A stretch of DNA of 41,813 bases from Promethearchaeota archaeon (GTDB lineage Archaea > Asgardarchaeota > Lokiarchaeia > Sigynarchaeales > SOKP01). Under the pieces are notes generated by a model. The model was not told the DNA's origin. It made no database searches and saw only the letters and a program-made list of their open reading frames with translations. Position numbers and translations under genes: made by a program. The stretch covers positions 1 to 41,813 of the forward strand of contig JAEOTW010000033.1 of the NCBI GenBank assembly GCA_016839655.1, read 5' to 3'. Below are positions 16,404 to 23,942 of the stretch, in pieces. The number at the start of each line of letters is the position of its first letter. Within the stretch, counting starts at the first letter, position 1.

Positions 16404-16432
16404 TTTAAAGGTTTAAGGTTCACTTATAGAAC
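16404..16432 (-). promoter_or_regulatory. 29-bp promoter element, site 1
   Basis: Plus-strand reading: TTTAAAGGTTTAAGG then TTCACTTATAGAAC. Read toward the gene it is GTTC, an AT spacer, AAGTG, AACC and TTAAACCTTTAAA, the last part being the TATA-like box. The gene start is 55 nt away. It matches the consensus of the six sites throughout. It also contains an inverted repeat GTTC-N7-GAAC. Confidence 0.7.
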
Positions 16433-16457
16433 AATCTCAAGATTACAAATAAATTTT

Positions 16458-16973
16458 TTATTCATTTCTTTGACTTTTTTTAAAGAAAATATACCCTATA
16501 ATTTCTAGGACCGCACCTGAGAATAGTCCGATAATCCCAAATCCTGGACTTAAAAGACCCCAAAAACTATGATTATAAGATAATATAGTTGATACCTCTT
16601 TCATAACAATCCAAGCTATTGTTAGCATCAATGTTAATATTGGAAAGATTAACCAATTAATTTTAGGAGGTAGAGTTCTCTTCTTATATCTAATGGCATT
16701 TATTAAAAGTAAAATGGTTGATCCAATAATTAAAAATGAGACCACATAGGAGATATAACCTGTAATACTTGTATTCAATCCAAATCTTGTAGTTGTAAGA
16801 ATTCCATCAGTGTAATCATATGCAATATAAAAATCTAACATCCAACGGTAAAATTCAGAGTAAAGAGAAGATTCTTGATAGGCAAAAGTAGCTGCTGGAG
16901 TTAAAAAGGAGATTATAATTATAAGTCCACCAAGAAGGGGTAATCCCCACACTAAATTTTTTATTTCAACCAT
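16458..16973 (-). CDS. Four-TM membrane protein, paralogue 1
   Basis: A 171-residue membrane protein, one of three paralogues within 3 kb. It has TM helices at about 8-28, 61-84, 97-116 and 141-163. The shared signatures are PLLGG..I.ISFLTP at the first helix, a WM.D.Y...Y segment with T-T-R-F in the first outer loop, PKINWLI at the start of helix 3, an AWI.M.E stretch at its end, and HSFWG.LSPGFG.IGLF before helix 4. I prefer ATG 16973 to TTG 16988 because it aligns exactly with the GTG-started paralogue. It has its own copy of the 29-bp promoter element. Family and function unrecognised. Confidence 0.75.
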   Translation of the reverse strand: MVEIKNLVWGLPLLGGLIIIISFLTPAATFAYQESSLYSEFYRWMLDFYIAYDYTDGILTTTRFGLNTSITGYISYVVSFLIIGSTILLLINAIRYKKRTLPPKINWLIFPILTLMLTIAWIVMKEVSTILSYNHSFWGLLSPGFGIIGLFSGAVLEIIGYIFFKKSQRNE

Positions 16974-17004
16974 AACATTAGTCCCCAATTTTTCTTATAC
17001 TATT

Positions 17005-17033
17005 TTTAAAGTTTTATGGTTCACTTATGGAAC
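17005..17033 (-). promoter_or_regulatory. 29-bp promoter element, site 2
   Basis: Plus-strand reading: TTTAAAGTTTTATGG then TTCACTTATGGAAC; the inverted repeat GTTC-N7-GAAC is kept. The start ATG 16973 of 4-TM paralogue 1 is 32 nt from its TATA-like end, so the leader is very short. Confidence 0.7.
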
Positions 17034-17056
17034 ATTTTTATTATAAAAAAAACACT

Positions 17057-17572
17057 CTATCCTTTTCTTAAATTTTGTTTTAAGAATATATACGCAACAA
17101 TTTCTAAACCAGCACCTACAAATAATCCAATGACTCCAAATCCGGGACTTAAGTTTGCCCAGAAACTATGACCATAGAGAACCCATCTAGAGATTTCTAT
17201 CATTATCATCCAAAAGACTGTTGCAAATATAACTATTAGTCCTAAAATCAACCAGTTAATTTTAGGGATTCCTTCTCTTTTTCTATAATTAATTCCCGTT
17301 TTAATTGTAGTAATAGTTATTATAATAATTATTGCCGTACATATGATTGAGGGGATAAAACTTATTAACTGAAAATCAAATTCAATTCTGGTTGTATGAA
17401 GCCCCGACTCATAACGATAAGAAAAAAATAGATTTATTATCCATAGATAATAATCGGTATTAAAGGATGCTGAACGATAAATATAGCAAGCCATAGGAGT
17501 TAGTAAAGAAAAAAGCGTTGTAAAACCTCCAATGCATACAATAATCCAAATAATTTTCTTAATTTTAATCAC
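17057..17572 (-). CDS. Four-TM membrane protein, paralogue 2
   Basis: A 171-residue protein closely related to its neighbour at 16458, sharing the PKINWLI segment, the M.EIS/EVS end of helix 3 and HSFWANLSPGFGVIGLFVGAGLEI at helix 4. It starts at GTG 17572, giving MIKIKKIIW aligned with MVEIKNLVW of paralogue 1. It lies 35 nt behind the LVIVD propeller gene with no promoter element between, so it is second in that operon. The linkage suggests the 4-TM protein is a membrane partner of the surface propeller. Function unknown. Confidence 0.75.
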   Translation of the reverse strand: MIKIKKIIWIIVCIGGFTTLFSLLTPMACYIYRSASFNTDYYLWIINLFFSYRYESGLHTTRIEFDFQLISFIPSIICTAIIIIITITTIKTGINYRKREGIPKINWLILGLIVIFATVFWMIMIEISRWVLYGHSFWANLSPGFGVIGLFVGAGLEIVAYIFLKQNLRKG

Positions 17573-17607
17573 TTAATTTTTTCGAACTGTATTTTCATAT
17601 TCTTGTA

Positions 17608-18690
17608 TTATCTTTTATGCCTATATATAATAATTATTACCAGAAGTCCACCTGTCAAAATAATAATTGATATTGTTATTGTTGGAACTAAGTAATTTGG
17701 ATTATTTCTTGTTGGAACATTTGAAAGTTCGAGGATTTCTAATCCATCGTCTAAATCAGTAATGTATATTAAATTGCTCACAACAAACAAATTTCTCGTG
17801 TGTCCTCCATCATTAAATCCACTTATTTTCCAAGGATTAGTAGGATTACTAACATTAACGATTTCAAGCCCATCATTATCATCTGATATAAATGCTAACT
17901 CATCTGAAATAAAAGCAAAATATACATTACCTCCATTATCGAATGTTCCTAAAGTTATCGGAAGGATAGGATTACTAACATTCAAGATCTCTAAACCGTT
18001 TGAACTATAACACAAGTAAGCAATATTTTCTATAACATCAACACTGTAAGCACCCACCCCGTTAAAACAACCTCCAATTTCGAAAGGATTATATGGATCT
18101 GATATATTAACAATTTCAAGTCCTGCATGATATTCTGCTATATAAGCTAGATCCCCTTTAATGAAAACTCCATTAGGCAATCCACCATCACTGTATTCAC
18201 CAATTTTATTTGGGTGCCTAATATCACTACAGTTAATAATTTCAAGTCCATTTTCTGCACTTACTAAATAAACAAGATCCCCTACAGGAAAAACATCGGT
18301 AATGTGTCCTCCATCATGAAAATCACTTATTTTAATTGGATTTAAAGGATTTGACACATTAACTATTTGTAAACCGTTAAAATAGTTTGCTAAATAAGCA
18401 ATTCCATTAAGAACATCGACGCTATGAGTTACACCTAGGTTAATATGTCCCATTTCAATTGGATTGCGAGGATCAGAAACATCAATGATTTGTAGTCCAT
18501 TGGTATTACTCCCAATATAGGCTAATTGGTCAATAACAACAACATCCCAAGCAGTTGGTGAGTTAAATTGCCCAATCTTGCGAGGATATATATTTAAGAA
18601 TGCATGTATTAAATTTCCGTTTAAAAAAAATATAATAAAAGCTATAGTGATAATAATATATTTCTTCAAGTTAATTTTCCTTGAATACAT
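17608..18690 (-). CDS. Exported LVIVD-repeat beta-propeller protein with C-terminal TM anchor
   Basis: A 360-residue surface protein. A signal peptide (MYSRKINLKKYIIITIAFII..., cut near residue 30) is followed by seven repeats of about 42 residues, each with a V.V...AYI strand, a G-L-(E/Q)-I-(V/I/L)-(N/D)-V-S-(D/N)-P..P motif, and a .IG.F..GG..... end: the LVIVD repeat, which folds as a propeller blade. A TM helix at about 333-355 and the tail IIYRHKR anchor it. Role unknown; probably adhesion or ligand binding outside the cell. It heads an operon with 4-TM paralogue 2, under promoter element site 3. Confidence 0.88.
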   Translation of the reverse strand: MYSRKINLKKYIIITIAFIIFFLNGNLIHAFLNIYPRKIGQFNSPTAWDVVVIDQLAYIGSNTNGLQIIDVSDPRNPIEMGHINLGVTHSVDVLNGIAYLANYFNGLQIVNVSNPLNPIKISDFHDGGHITDVFPVGDLVYLVSAENGLEIINCSDIRHPNKIGEYSDGGLPNGVFIKGDLAYIAEYHAGLEIVNISDPYNPFEIGGCFNGVGAYSVDVIENIAYLCYSSNGLEILNVSNPILPITLGTFDNGGNVYFAFISDELAFISDDNDGLEIVNVSNPTNPWKISGFNDGGHTRNLFVVSNLIYITDLDDGLEILELSNVPTRNNPNYLVPTITISIIILTGGLLVIIIIYRHKR

Positions 18691-18732
18691 TTCATCATAA
18701 TCTCGTTTAGATTTTAAATTAAAGGTGATAAT

Positions 18733-18761
18733 TTTAAAGGTTTAAGGTGCACTTTTGGAAC
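18733..18761 (-). promoter_or_regulatory. 29-bp promoter element, site 3
   Basis: Plus-strand reading: TTTAAAGGTTTAAGG then TGCACTTTTGGAAC. It lies 43 nt before the ATG of the LVIVD propeller gene. The left half is identical to site 1; the GTTC arm is intact, the GAAC-facing arm reads GTGC. Confidence 0.7.
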
Positions 18762-18797
18762 AATGTAAGAATCAAGTAAAAAAAAAATGAGATTAAA

Positions 18798-19310
18798 TTA
18801 ATTATTTTCAACGTTTCTTTCCAGAAAAATCCCTAATCCTATAAAAGCAGATCCTATAAAAGGTCCAATTATACCAATATATGGTATATAATGACCCACT
18901 CCAATACCAACCCAGTGGTTCGACCCATATATCATGTAGTATGCTTCCATCATGATAATCCAAGCTAGGGTTGATACAGTAATTAATAGTGCTGAAATCA
19001 ACAATTGTTTCTTGAGTTTTTTAAATTCTATTGAATTTTTTCTGAAATTTATTGAAATCCTAATGGTAATAATGGCACTTAATAATATTATTACTGAAAA
19101 AATAATTGAAAAGGTAAGGAGTGCGGGATCAAACCTTAATAGTCCAAAATTAATTGGGGGCGGATTAGTATGTAAATAAATTTGGAACATCCATACAAAG
19201 TATGTAGCTATTACATCAGTAGAAAAAGATGTCGGAGTGAATAAAGAGATGATTGTAATACAAGCGCCAAGTAAAGGAAAAATACTTGCATAACGTTTTA
19301 AAAAGCTAAT
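18798..19310 (-). CDS. Four-TM membrane protein, paralogue 3 (ATT start)
   Basis: A 170-residue divergent paralogue of the two 4-TM proteins. A conventional start (ATG 19190) would remove the first TM helix. The frame continues upstream through IFPLLGACITIISLFTP, which aligns with LPLLGGLIIIISFLTP of paralogue 1, and VIATYFVWMFQIYL, which aligns with its WMLDFY segment. No ATG, GTG or TTG is available; ATT 19310 (7 nt after AGGTG) gives the same spacing to PLLG as in paralogue 1. Helix 4 keeps GIIGPF.G.A..GLG. It has its own promoter element (site 4). Function unknown. Confidence 0.72.
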   Translation of the reverse strand: MSFLKRYASIFPLLGACITIISLFTPTSFSTDVIATYFVWMFQIYLHTNPPPINFGLLRFDPALLTFSIIFSVIILLSAIITIRISINFRKNSIEFKKLKKQLLISALLITVSTLAWIIMMEAYYMIYGSNHWVGIGVGHYIPYIGIIGPFIGSAFIGLGIFLERNVENN

Positions 19311-19317
19311 AATGGCA

Positions 19318-19322
19318 CACCT
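19318..19322 (-). promoter_or_regulatory. SD (AGGTG) before the ATT start of 4-TM paralogue 3
   Basis: AGGTG is followed by two adjacent ATT codons, at 4 and 7 nt. The second gives the length that matches the paralogues. Confidence 0.5.
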
Positions 19323-19360
19323 AATTATTTGAATAATTTAAGGATTTAGATTTTTTTCGT

Positions 19361-19388
19361 ATAAAAGGTTTATGACACACTTTTCAAC
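19361..19388 (-). promoter_or_regulatory. 29-bp promoter element, site 4 (one base shorter)
   Basis: Plus-strand reading: ATAAAAGGTTTATG then ACACACTTTTCAAC. Weaker than sites 1-3, but it keeps AAAGGTTTA, CACTT and AAC, and lies 51 nt before the ATT start of 4-TM paralogue 3. Confidence 0.5.
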
Positions 19389-19393
19389 GATTC

Positions 19394-19510
19394 ATGATAT
19401 TTTCTTATAGTAGATTTAATCTTGGAACATATAGTGAATCCGGTGGAGGTGTTATGGGTGCTGCAATGGGTACGGGAAATGTTGCTAACCAAATAATAAA
19501 GGATAAATAA
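19394..19510 (+). CDS. Gly-rich 38-residue mini-ORF or gene remnant
   Basis: ATG 19394 opens 38 codons: MIFSYSRFNLGTYSESGG, then GVMGAAMGTGNVANQIIKDK and TAA. The Gly/Ala spacing (GxxGxxxG) suggests a small helix hairpin or a GxxxG membrane-packing segment. It has no SD, and its start overlaps the promoter element of the opposite-strand gene. It may be a true small protein, or the C-terminal remnant of a lost longer protein; the non-random Gly codons make pure chance less likely. The rest of 19311-19528 holds no other gene. Confidence 0.3.
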   Translation: MIFSYSRFNLGTYSESGGGVMGAAMGTGNVANQIIKDK

Positions 19511-19528
19511 ATAATTAAGACTTGACCT

Positions 19529-20296
19529 TTAAAATTCTAAAATATCATCAACTAATTTATTTAAGACTATGAAACTTTTTGACTTTTCAGGTATTTCTAT
19601 TATTGGTTTGCCTTTTAATTCGAATTCAGTTATTACATTATCCTCAGGAATCTCTCCTAGTAGATTGATATTAAGATCTTTTAACTTTTTTTTTATTTGG
19701 CTTGTATTCCCCTTAACTCGGTTGAGAATAAGCCCCAATTTCTTATAATTTGTAAATTTTTTTGCACTTTCACGGATAGCAGCAGCAGTTTCAATACTCC
19801 GCATAGAGATGTCTGAAACAATCAATATAAAATCTACTGTTTCTATCACCATTCGATTAATCTGTTCAAGTCCTGCTTCACAATCGATTAAAACTATATC
19901 AAAATCCTTGGAAATCGATCCTATAACCTTTCGTAAGAGAGTATTTGAAGGACAAAAACATCCTGGCCCCTCAGGCTGCCCAATTGAAAAGAGACTAAAG
20001 TTTTTACTTTCAGCTATCGCGCTATATACTTCAAAATCAATATTTTCTGCTACCGCTTTGAAATCAGTTGCTTTGGTTAAAATTTCATCAATAACCTCAG
20101 TTCTTAATTTTTCAAGACTTTTTTCAGGAATCAAATTTACTATGTGACTGAGATGAGGATGTGTAGGATCTGCATCAATTAATAATAATTTATATTTATA
20201 TTTTTCAGAAATAGCCTTTGCTAGGAGAGCGGTAATTACTGTTTTACCAGAACCCCCTTTTCCAACAATAGATATTACAAGAGGTTTATTTTGCAA
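19529..20296 (-). CDS. cooC: CooC-type P-loop ATPase (Ni-insertion accessory)
   Basis: A 255-residue MinD/SIMIBI-class ATPase. It has a deviant Walker A GKGGSGKT at 12-19, LLLIDADPTHPHL (40-49), the CxC motif Cys113/Cys115 in PGCFCPSN, which in CooC binds the metal at the dimer interface, and VLIDCEAGLEQINR (about 146-159). CooC proteins mature the Ni centres of CO dehydrogenase/acetyl-CoA synthase. TTG start, overlapping the end of the ACS-like gene by 11 nt, so the two are translationally coupled and probably work together. It is the last gene of the dehydratase operon. Naming it a Ni chaperone rests on family and the CxC motif. Confidence 0.85.
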   Translation of the reverse strand: MQNKPLVISIVGKGGSGKTVITALLAKAISEKYKYKLLLIDADPTHPHLSHIVNLIPEKSLEKLRTEVIDEILTKATDFKAVAENIDFEVYSAIAESKNFSLFSIGQPEGPGCFCPSNTLLRKVIGSISKDFDIVLIDCEAGLEQINRMVIETVDFILIVSDISMRSIETAAAIRESAKKFTNYKKLGLILNRVKGNTSQIKKKLKDLNINLLGEIPEDNVITEFELKGKPIIEIPEKSKSFIVLNKLVDDILEF

Positions 20297-21068
20297 TTTT
20301 CTCTCTCTCCACTAAGACTTGTTTAATATTATAACACTCTGCTTGATAAGGGCATATTTCACAACCCCAATCATAATCACAATCAATTCTTTTCTTCCAA
20401 TTTTCTATTTTTTTTAACCATTTTTCATCAATAAATATATTAATTTTAGAAGTGATTTCAATAAAATCATCAATTACATTTGAATAATTGTTAACAAAAA
20501 TTATTTCCATTGATTCAATTAGATTTGCAAAGCGTTGCTTAAACAAATAAAAAATAGCATTCCCTAGAAAATTAAATGTAAAATTCTTAATGATCTTTGT
20601 GCCAATTCTACACCAAAATCTCCTAGGAATTGTGCGTATTAAAAAACCTTCAATTCCATTAGATATAAAACTAAGTTGTCTTAAAGAATCCCAATCCTTT
20701 TCAGATATTTTTTTACCCCCAATTAGAATTATCATTCCAAAATCAATAGAAAATTGATTAATATTATTTTTTTCAAAACCGATTAGGGTTATTCTCCCAT
20801 TTTTTAGTTGATTTATAAAATTTGGTTCAGAAAAGGGATATATCAACGAAAATGATTTTTTATTGATACCTCCTAATTCTAAGCTTGTTTCTTCTTGAAG
20901 AATTATCTCTTTATGTTTACCTAATTCTACTTTGATATTTAATTTTTTAAAAAATCTTGATGGATTTGGATCAATTTCATAAAATAATACATTTTTCCCC
21001 TTCTTAGACCCAGAATTTAAATAATCTCTTAATTCATTAAGGAAATTTTCAAATATTTCGAGATTCAT
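20286..21068 (-). CDS. Small acetyl-CoA-synthase (CdhC/AcsB)-like protein with Cys cluster
   Basis: A 260-residue protein without a full-length homologue that I recognise. Residues about 148-200 (FWCRIGTKIIKNF..., FLGNAIFYLFKQRF, SMEIIFVNNYS) resemble the region of acetyl-CoA synthase beta subunits that reads W.R......GF...HLG..L..L....F...DKV.V....T. The C-terminus then has Cys230, Cys236, Cys239 and Cys245 (WGCEICPYQAEC), placed like the A-cluster Cys motif. True ACS subunits are much longer, so this would be a minimal ACS-like domain. The overlapping CooC-type gene supports a nickel or Fe-S centre. The similarity is from memory and needs a profile search; it could instead be an unrelated Fe-S scaffold. 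Confidence 0.5.
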   Translation of the reverse strand: MNLEIFENFLNELRDYLNSGSKKGKNVLFYEIDPNPSRFFKKLNIKVELGKHKEIILQEETSLELGGINKKSFSLIYPFSEPNFINQLKNGRITLIGFEKNNINQFSIDFGMIILIGGKKISEKDWDSLRQLSFISNGIEGFLIRTIPRRFWCRIGTKIIKNFTFNFLGNAIFYLFKQRFANLIESMEIIFVNNYSNVIDDFIEITSKINIFIDEKWLKKIENWKKRIDCDYDWGCEICPYQAECYNIKQVLVEREKIAK

Positions 21069-21120
21069 AAAGATAAAATTATAATTGTATAAAAATAATA
21101 AAAAGAGAGGATTAATAGTT

Positions 21121-22371
21121 TTAACTCTTAATTGTTTTGTTTATAATTTCTGATAGATCAAAAGCTTTAATCTGCTCATCATTAATATTTGCATTGAATT
21201 GATTTAGGCAGAAAGGACAACAAGACACAATTCCAGCAGCTTTAGTATCTTTTGCTTCATTTATTCTTTCCTTAGCGGCAAAACTTGATAAATCTTTAAA
21301 TGAAGACCTTACTCCACCTCCAGAACCACAACACCAAGCATTTTGTTTATTTCTTGGCATTTCAATCAATTCAATTCCTGGAATATTTTTCAGTATATCT
21401 CGAGGTGGCTCATAAACTCCCATATGACGCCCGAGATGACAAGGATCATGATATGTTAATTTCATATCAATTTTATTCTCAAACTGTATCTCATTATTCT
21501 CCATTTTTTCTTGAATAAACTCTGGTAAATGTAATATTTCAATACCATATTCAAGTCCAAATTTCTTTGGATAGGTTTCTTTTAATGTACGATAACATCC
21601 AGCACATGAAGTTATAATTTTCTCAATTCCCTCGTTTTCAAAGAGTTTTATGTTTGCTTCAGCAAGTAATTTTGCTTTTTCAGTTTGTCCAGTCATATAA
21701 ACTGGGGATCCACAACAATGTTCATCTTTAAGTATTTTAAAATCAATTTGGAGGCGATTTAAAATTTCTGCTGTATTAATTGCAATGGTTTTTTCTCTAT
21801 AACTCGCAGTACAACCAACAAAATATATCATTTTTGCATTAGGATTTTGTTTGATATTTGAAGGTATCCAATCTGTTCTATCTTTATGGTTTTCCATATA
21901 TGGATTATATTCTCTTTCAATATGTTCTGTATAATTTACTTGTTCTGGCATTGGCCCTAATCCTTGGTTAACCGCCTCTTCTCTCATTGCCATTAACCAC
22001 TCACCAGCATAATTGTGGATTTCAGGAATTTGGCATTGTTGAGTACATGCTAAGCATACTGAACATTGATAAAATATTCGTGCTAAGTTTTCAGTCCATT
22101 TAAGTTTATTTGAAGTAACCGCCCAAGCTAATAGATTCTTACCTCCTAGATAATAGGCTTCAAATTTCCCAAATTCTCCCGAAGGACAGACACGAGGCCA
22201 CCCATTTTGATGGAAAGCAGTTCTACATGTGCCACATTTTCCACATTGATAAACTACATCTTTATAATATTCTAAATTTTTATTACGATCAAGTTTTTCT
22301 ATGTCTGGTATATTTAATAGTTTAGTTATACCAGTATCCTTATTATATTTCATTTCTTTTTTCTCTGGCAT
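21121..22371 (-). CDS. Fe-S oxidoreductase with two CCG domains (GlcF/HdrD-like)
   Basis: A 416-residue electron-transfer protein. The N-terminal part carries two Cys groups: CGKCGTCRTAF...VCPS (about 44-65) and CSVCLACTQQCQIP (about 104-117), ligating [4Fe-4S] clusters. Two CCG domains follow: FVGCTASY...EHCCGSPVYM...SCAGC and HDPCHLG...NAWCCGSGGG...SCCPFC. The layout is that of GlcF/LldE/HdrD partners that pass electrons from a flavoprotein. Start: ATG 22371, 5 nt after GGTGA, is preferred over ATG 22392, because the SD lies between them. It begins 1 nt after the stop of the FAD oxidase gene, so the two form a complex. Confidence 0.88.
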   Translation of the reverse strand: MPEKKEMKYNKDTGITKLLNIPDIEKLDRNKNLEYYKDVVYQCGKCGTCRTAFHQNGWPRVCPSGEFGKFEAYYLGGKNLLAWAVTSNKLKWTENLARIFYQCSVCLACTQQCQIPEIHNYAGEWLMAMREEAVNQGLGPMPEQVNYTEHIEREYNPYMENHKDRTDWIPSNIKQNPNAKMIYFVGCTASYREKTIAINTAEILNRLQIDFKILKDEHCCGSPVYMTGQTEKAKLLAEANIKLFENEGIEKIITSCAGCYRTLKETYPKKFGLEYGIEILHLPEFIQEKMENNEIQFENKIDMKLTYHDPCHLGRHMGVYEPPRDILKNIPGIELIEMPRNKQNAWCCGSGGGVRSSFKDLSSFAAKERINEAKDTKAAGIVSCCPFCLNQFNANINDEQIKAFDLSEIINKTIKS

Positions 22372-22372
22372 A

Positions 22373-23848
22373 TTAATCACCTTCAATTCCATGTCCAGGA
22401 TTCATTATATTATTTGGATCCAGAAGTTTTTTTATTTTTCTAATTAAATCATTTGTAGCAGGTAATGTTTTACCTTTATGGTTTTCAACAACCCACAATG
22501 GTGGTTTATACATAACAACGCCATCCAACTCATGAACAGCATCAAAAATTTCTTTTAAAATCTTTCTAGCATTTTCAATATCTTCTGGATCGTTCTTATT
22601 AAAACAAATATTAGCACGAGCAACACAATAATGACCTCCAAACATAATTCTGCTGTAAAATTGAGGTGGTTTATTATATTTAAGAATAATTTCTCTAGCT
22701 ATTTCGTAATACCTAGTGATATCCGCTGTTGAGCAATAAGAGCCAATCCACTCGCCACCTCCACCTCGAGCAAAGTTCCAACATCCCCATGCTTGAACAG
22801 GTGTATAACCCCCAAAACTAGGAAAAATATCAACAAAAACACCTCTCATATCACTTGGAAAGGAATCTAAAAAGGATTTTGCCGTTTGGGAATTAATTCC
22901 AAAATCCTTACAAATTTCTTCTATAGCGTTACATTGAGCATTATGTTGATCTTCAGTATAAGCTTGTGTAGTTACTACACCAACAAAATCTGGGATCCCT
23001 AATTGAACAGGATCTATAGCAACACTTTTCTCATTAAAACCTTGAATTGCTTGGCACCAACCCATATTTAAAAATACAAGGTCTACTATACCTAAACCTG
23101 CTTTCGATAGTTTAAGCAATATAGGTACACCTTTATCAACTGTTGGTGCTAATATTGCAATATCCTCTCGGTATGGTAATCTAGGCCATAATTTTACTGC
23201 GGCTTTCGTTACAATTCCTGTCGTACCCTCCCATCCAATAAATAATCCTGCTATATCTGGTAAGGGCTGTCTACCATACCATTTATTTGAAATACTGCAA
23301 GATCCTGCTCTAATTAATTCACCCGAGCCTAAAACAACTTCCAATCCATTAAGAAATTCTGCACCAGTTCCTCCTATCATCCCAAGATCAAACATTCCAT
23401 AACATAAACACGACGGAATTACACCGGTTCCCGGAGGAGAAAAAGTAACACCCGCTCTAAAATCTGGATGATGTTTATTGAGATACCCTATGAAATCAGC
23501 CCAGGTAATTCCTCCCTCAACAACAGCATACATATCATCTTCATTTACTTCAATTACCCGATTCATCCGTCGCAAATCTACAACAATTCCCCCCTTTCGA
23601 GGTGTTGCAATAGAACCAAAATTGATTCCGGAGACCCAGGGTACAATTGGAATTTTATATTTATTTGCAATTTTTACGATTTCTTGAACCTCCTCAGCAT
23701 TTTGAGGCATTATGACAATATCGCATTTCCCTTCTGGTTCTGCTGAAATAAAATCATAATGATATAAAAATTGTATCTCAGGTTCGTCTGAAACATATCG
23801 ATCTCCGACAATTTTTCCTAGTTCAATAACTATATCGCCATTATTCAT
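22373..23848 (-). CDS. FAD-linked oxidase/dehydrogenase (GlcD-like)
   Basis: A 491-residue flavoprotein of the PCMH/VAO fold. The FAD-binding half has PQNAEEVQEIVKIANKYKIPIVPW, the GGIVVDLRRMNRVIEV segment, FSPPGTGVIPSCLCYGMFDL and a WEGTTGIVTKAAVKLWP stretch. The C-terminal cap ends with the typical LL-D-P-NNIMNPG-HG motif (near residue 480). Such enzymes oxidise 2-hydroxyacids (D-lactate, glycolate, 2-hydroxyglutarate) or aromatic alcohols; with the adjoining CCG Fe-S protein it resembles GlcDF. Here, beside 2-hydroxyacyl-CoA dehydratase homologues, a 2-hydroxyacid substrate is plausible. A GTGA SD lies 7 nt before the ATG. Confidence 0.87.
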   Translation of the reverse strand: MNNGDIVIELGKIVGDRYVSDEPEIQFLYHYDFISAEPEGKCDIVIMPQNAEEVQEIVKIANKYKIPIVPWVSGINFGSIATPRKGGIVVDLRRMNRVIEVNEDDMYAVVEGGITWADFIGYLNKHHPDFRAGVTFSPPGTGVIPSCLCYGMFDLGMIGGTGAEFLNGLEVVLGSGELIRAGSCSISNKWYGRQPLPDIAGLFIGWEGTTGIVTKAAVKLWPRLPYREDIAILAPTVDKGVPILLKLSKAGLGIVDLVFLNMGWCQAIQGFNEKSVAIDPVQLGIPDFVGVVTTQAYTEDQHNAQCNAIEEICKDFGINSQTAKSFLDSFPSDMRGVFVDIFPSFGGYTPVQAWGCWNFARGGGGEWIGSYCSTADITRYYEIAREIILKYNKPPQFYSRIMFGGHYCVARANICFNKNDPEDIENARKILKEIFDAVHELDGVVMYKPPLWVVENHKGKTLPATNDLIRKIKKLLDPNNIMNPGHGIEGD

Positions 23849-23942
23849 TTTATTTTCACATTATTAGATTTTAATTTAATAATATATGATAGTGTAAAAT
23901 ATAGACTTAATATTATTAAAGAGTTTTCTTGTACTAATTATT

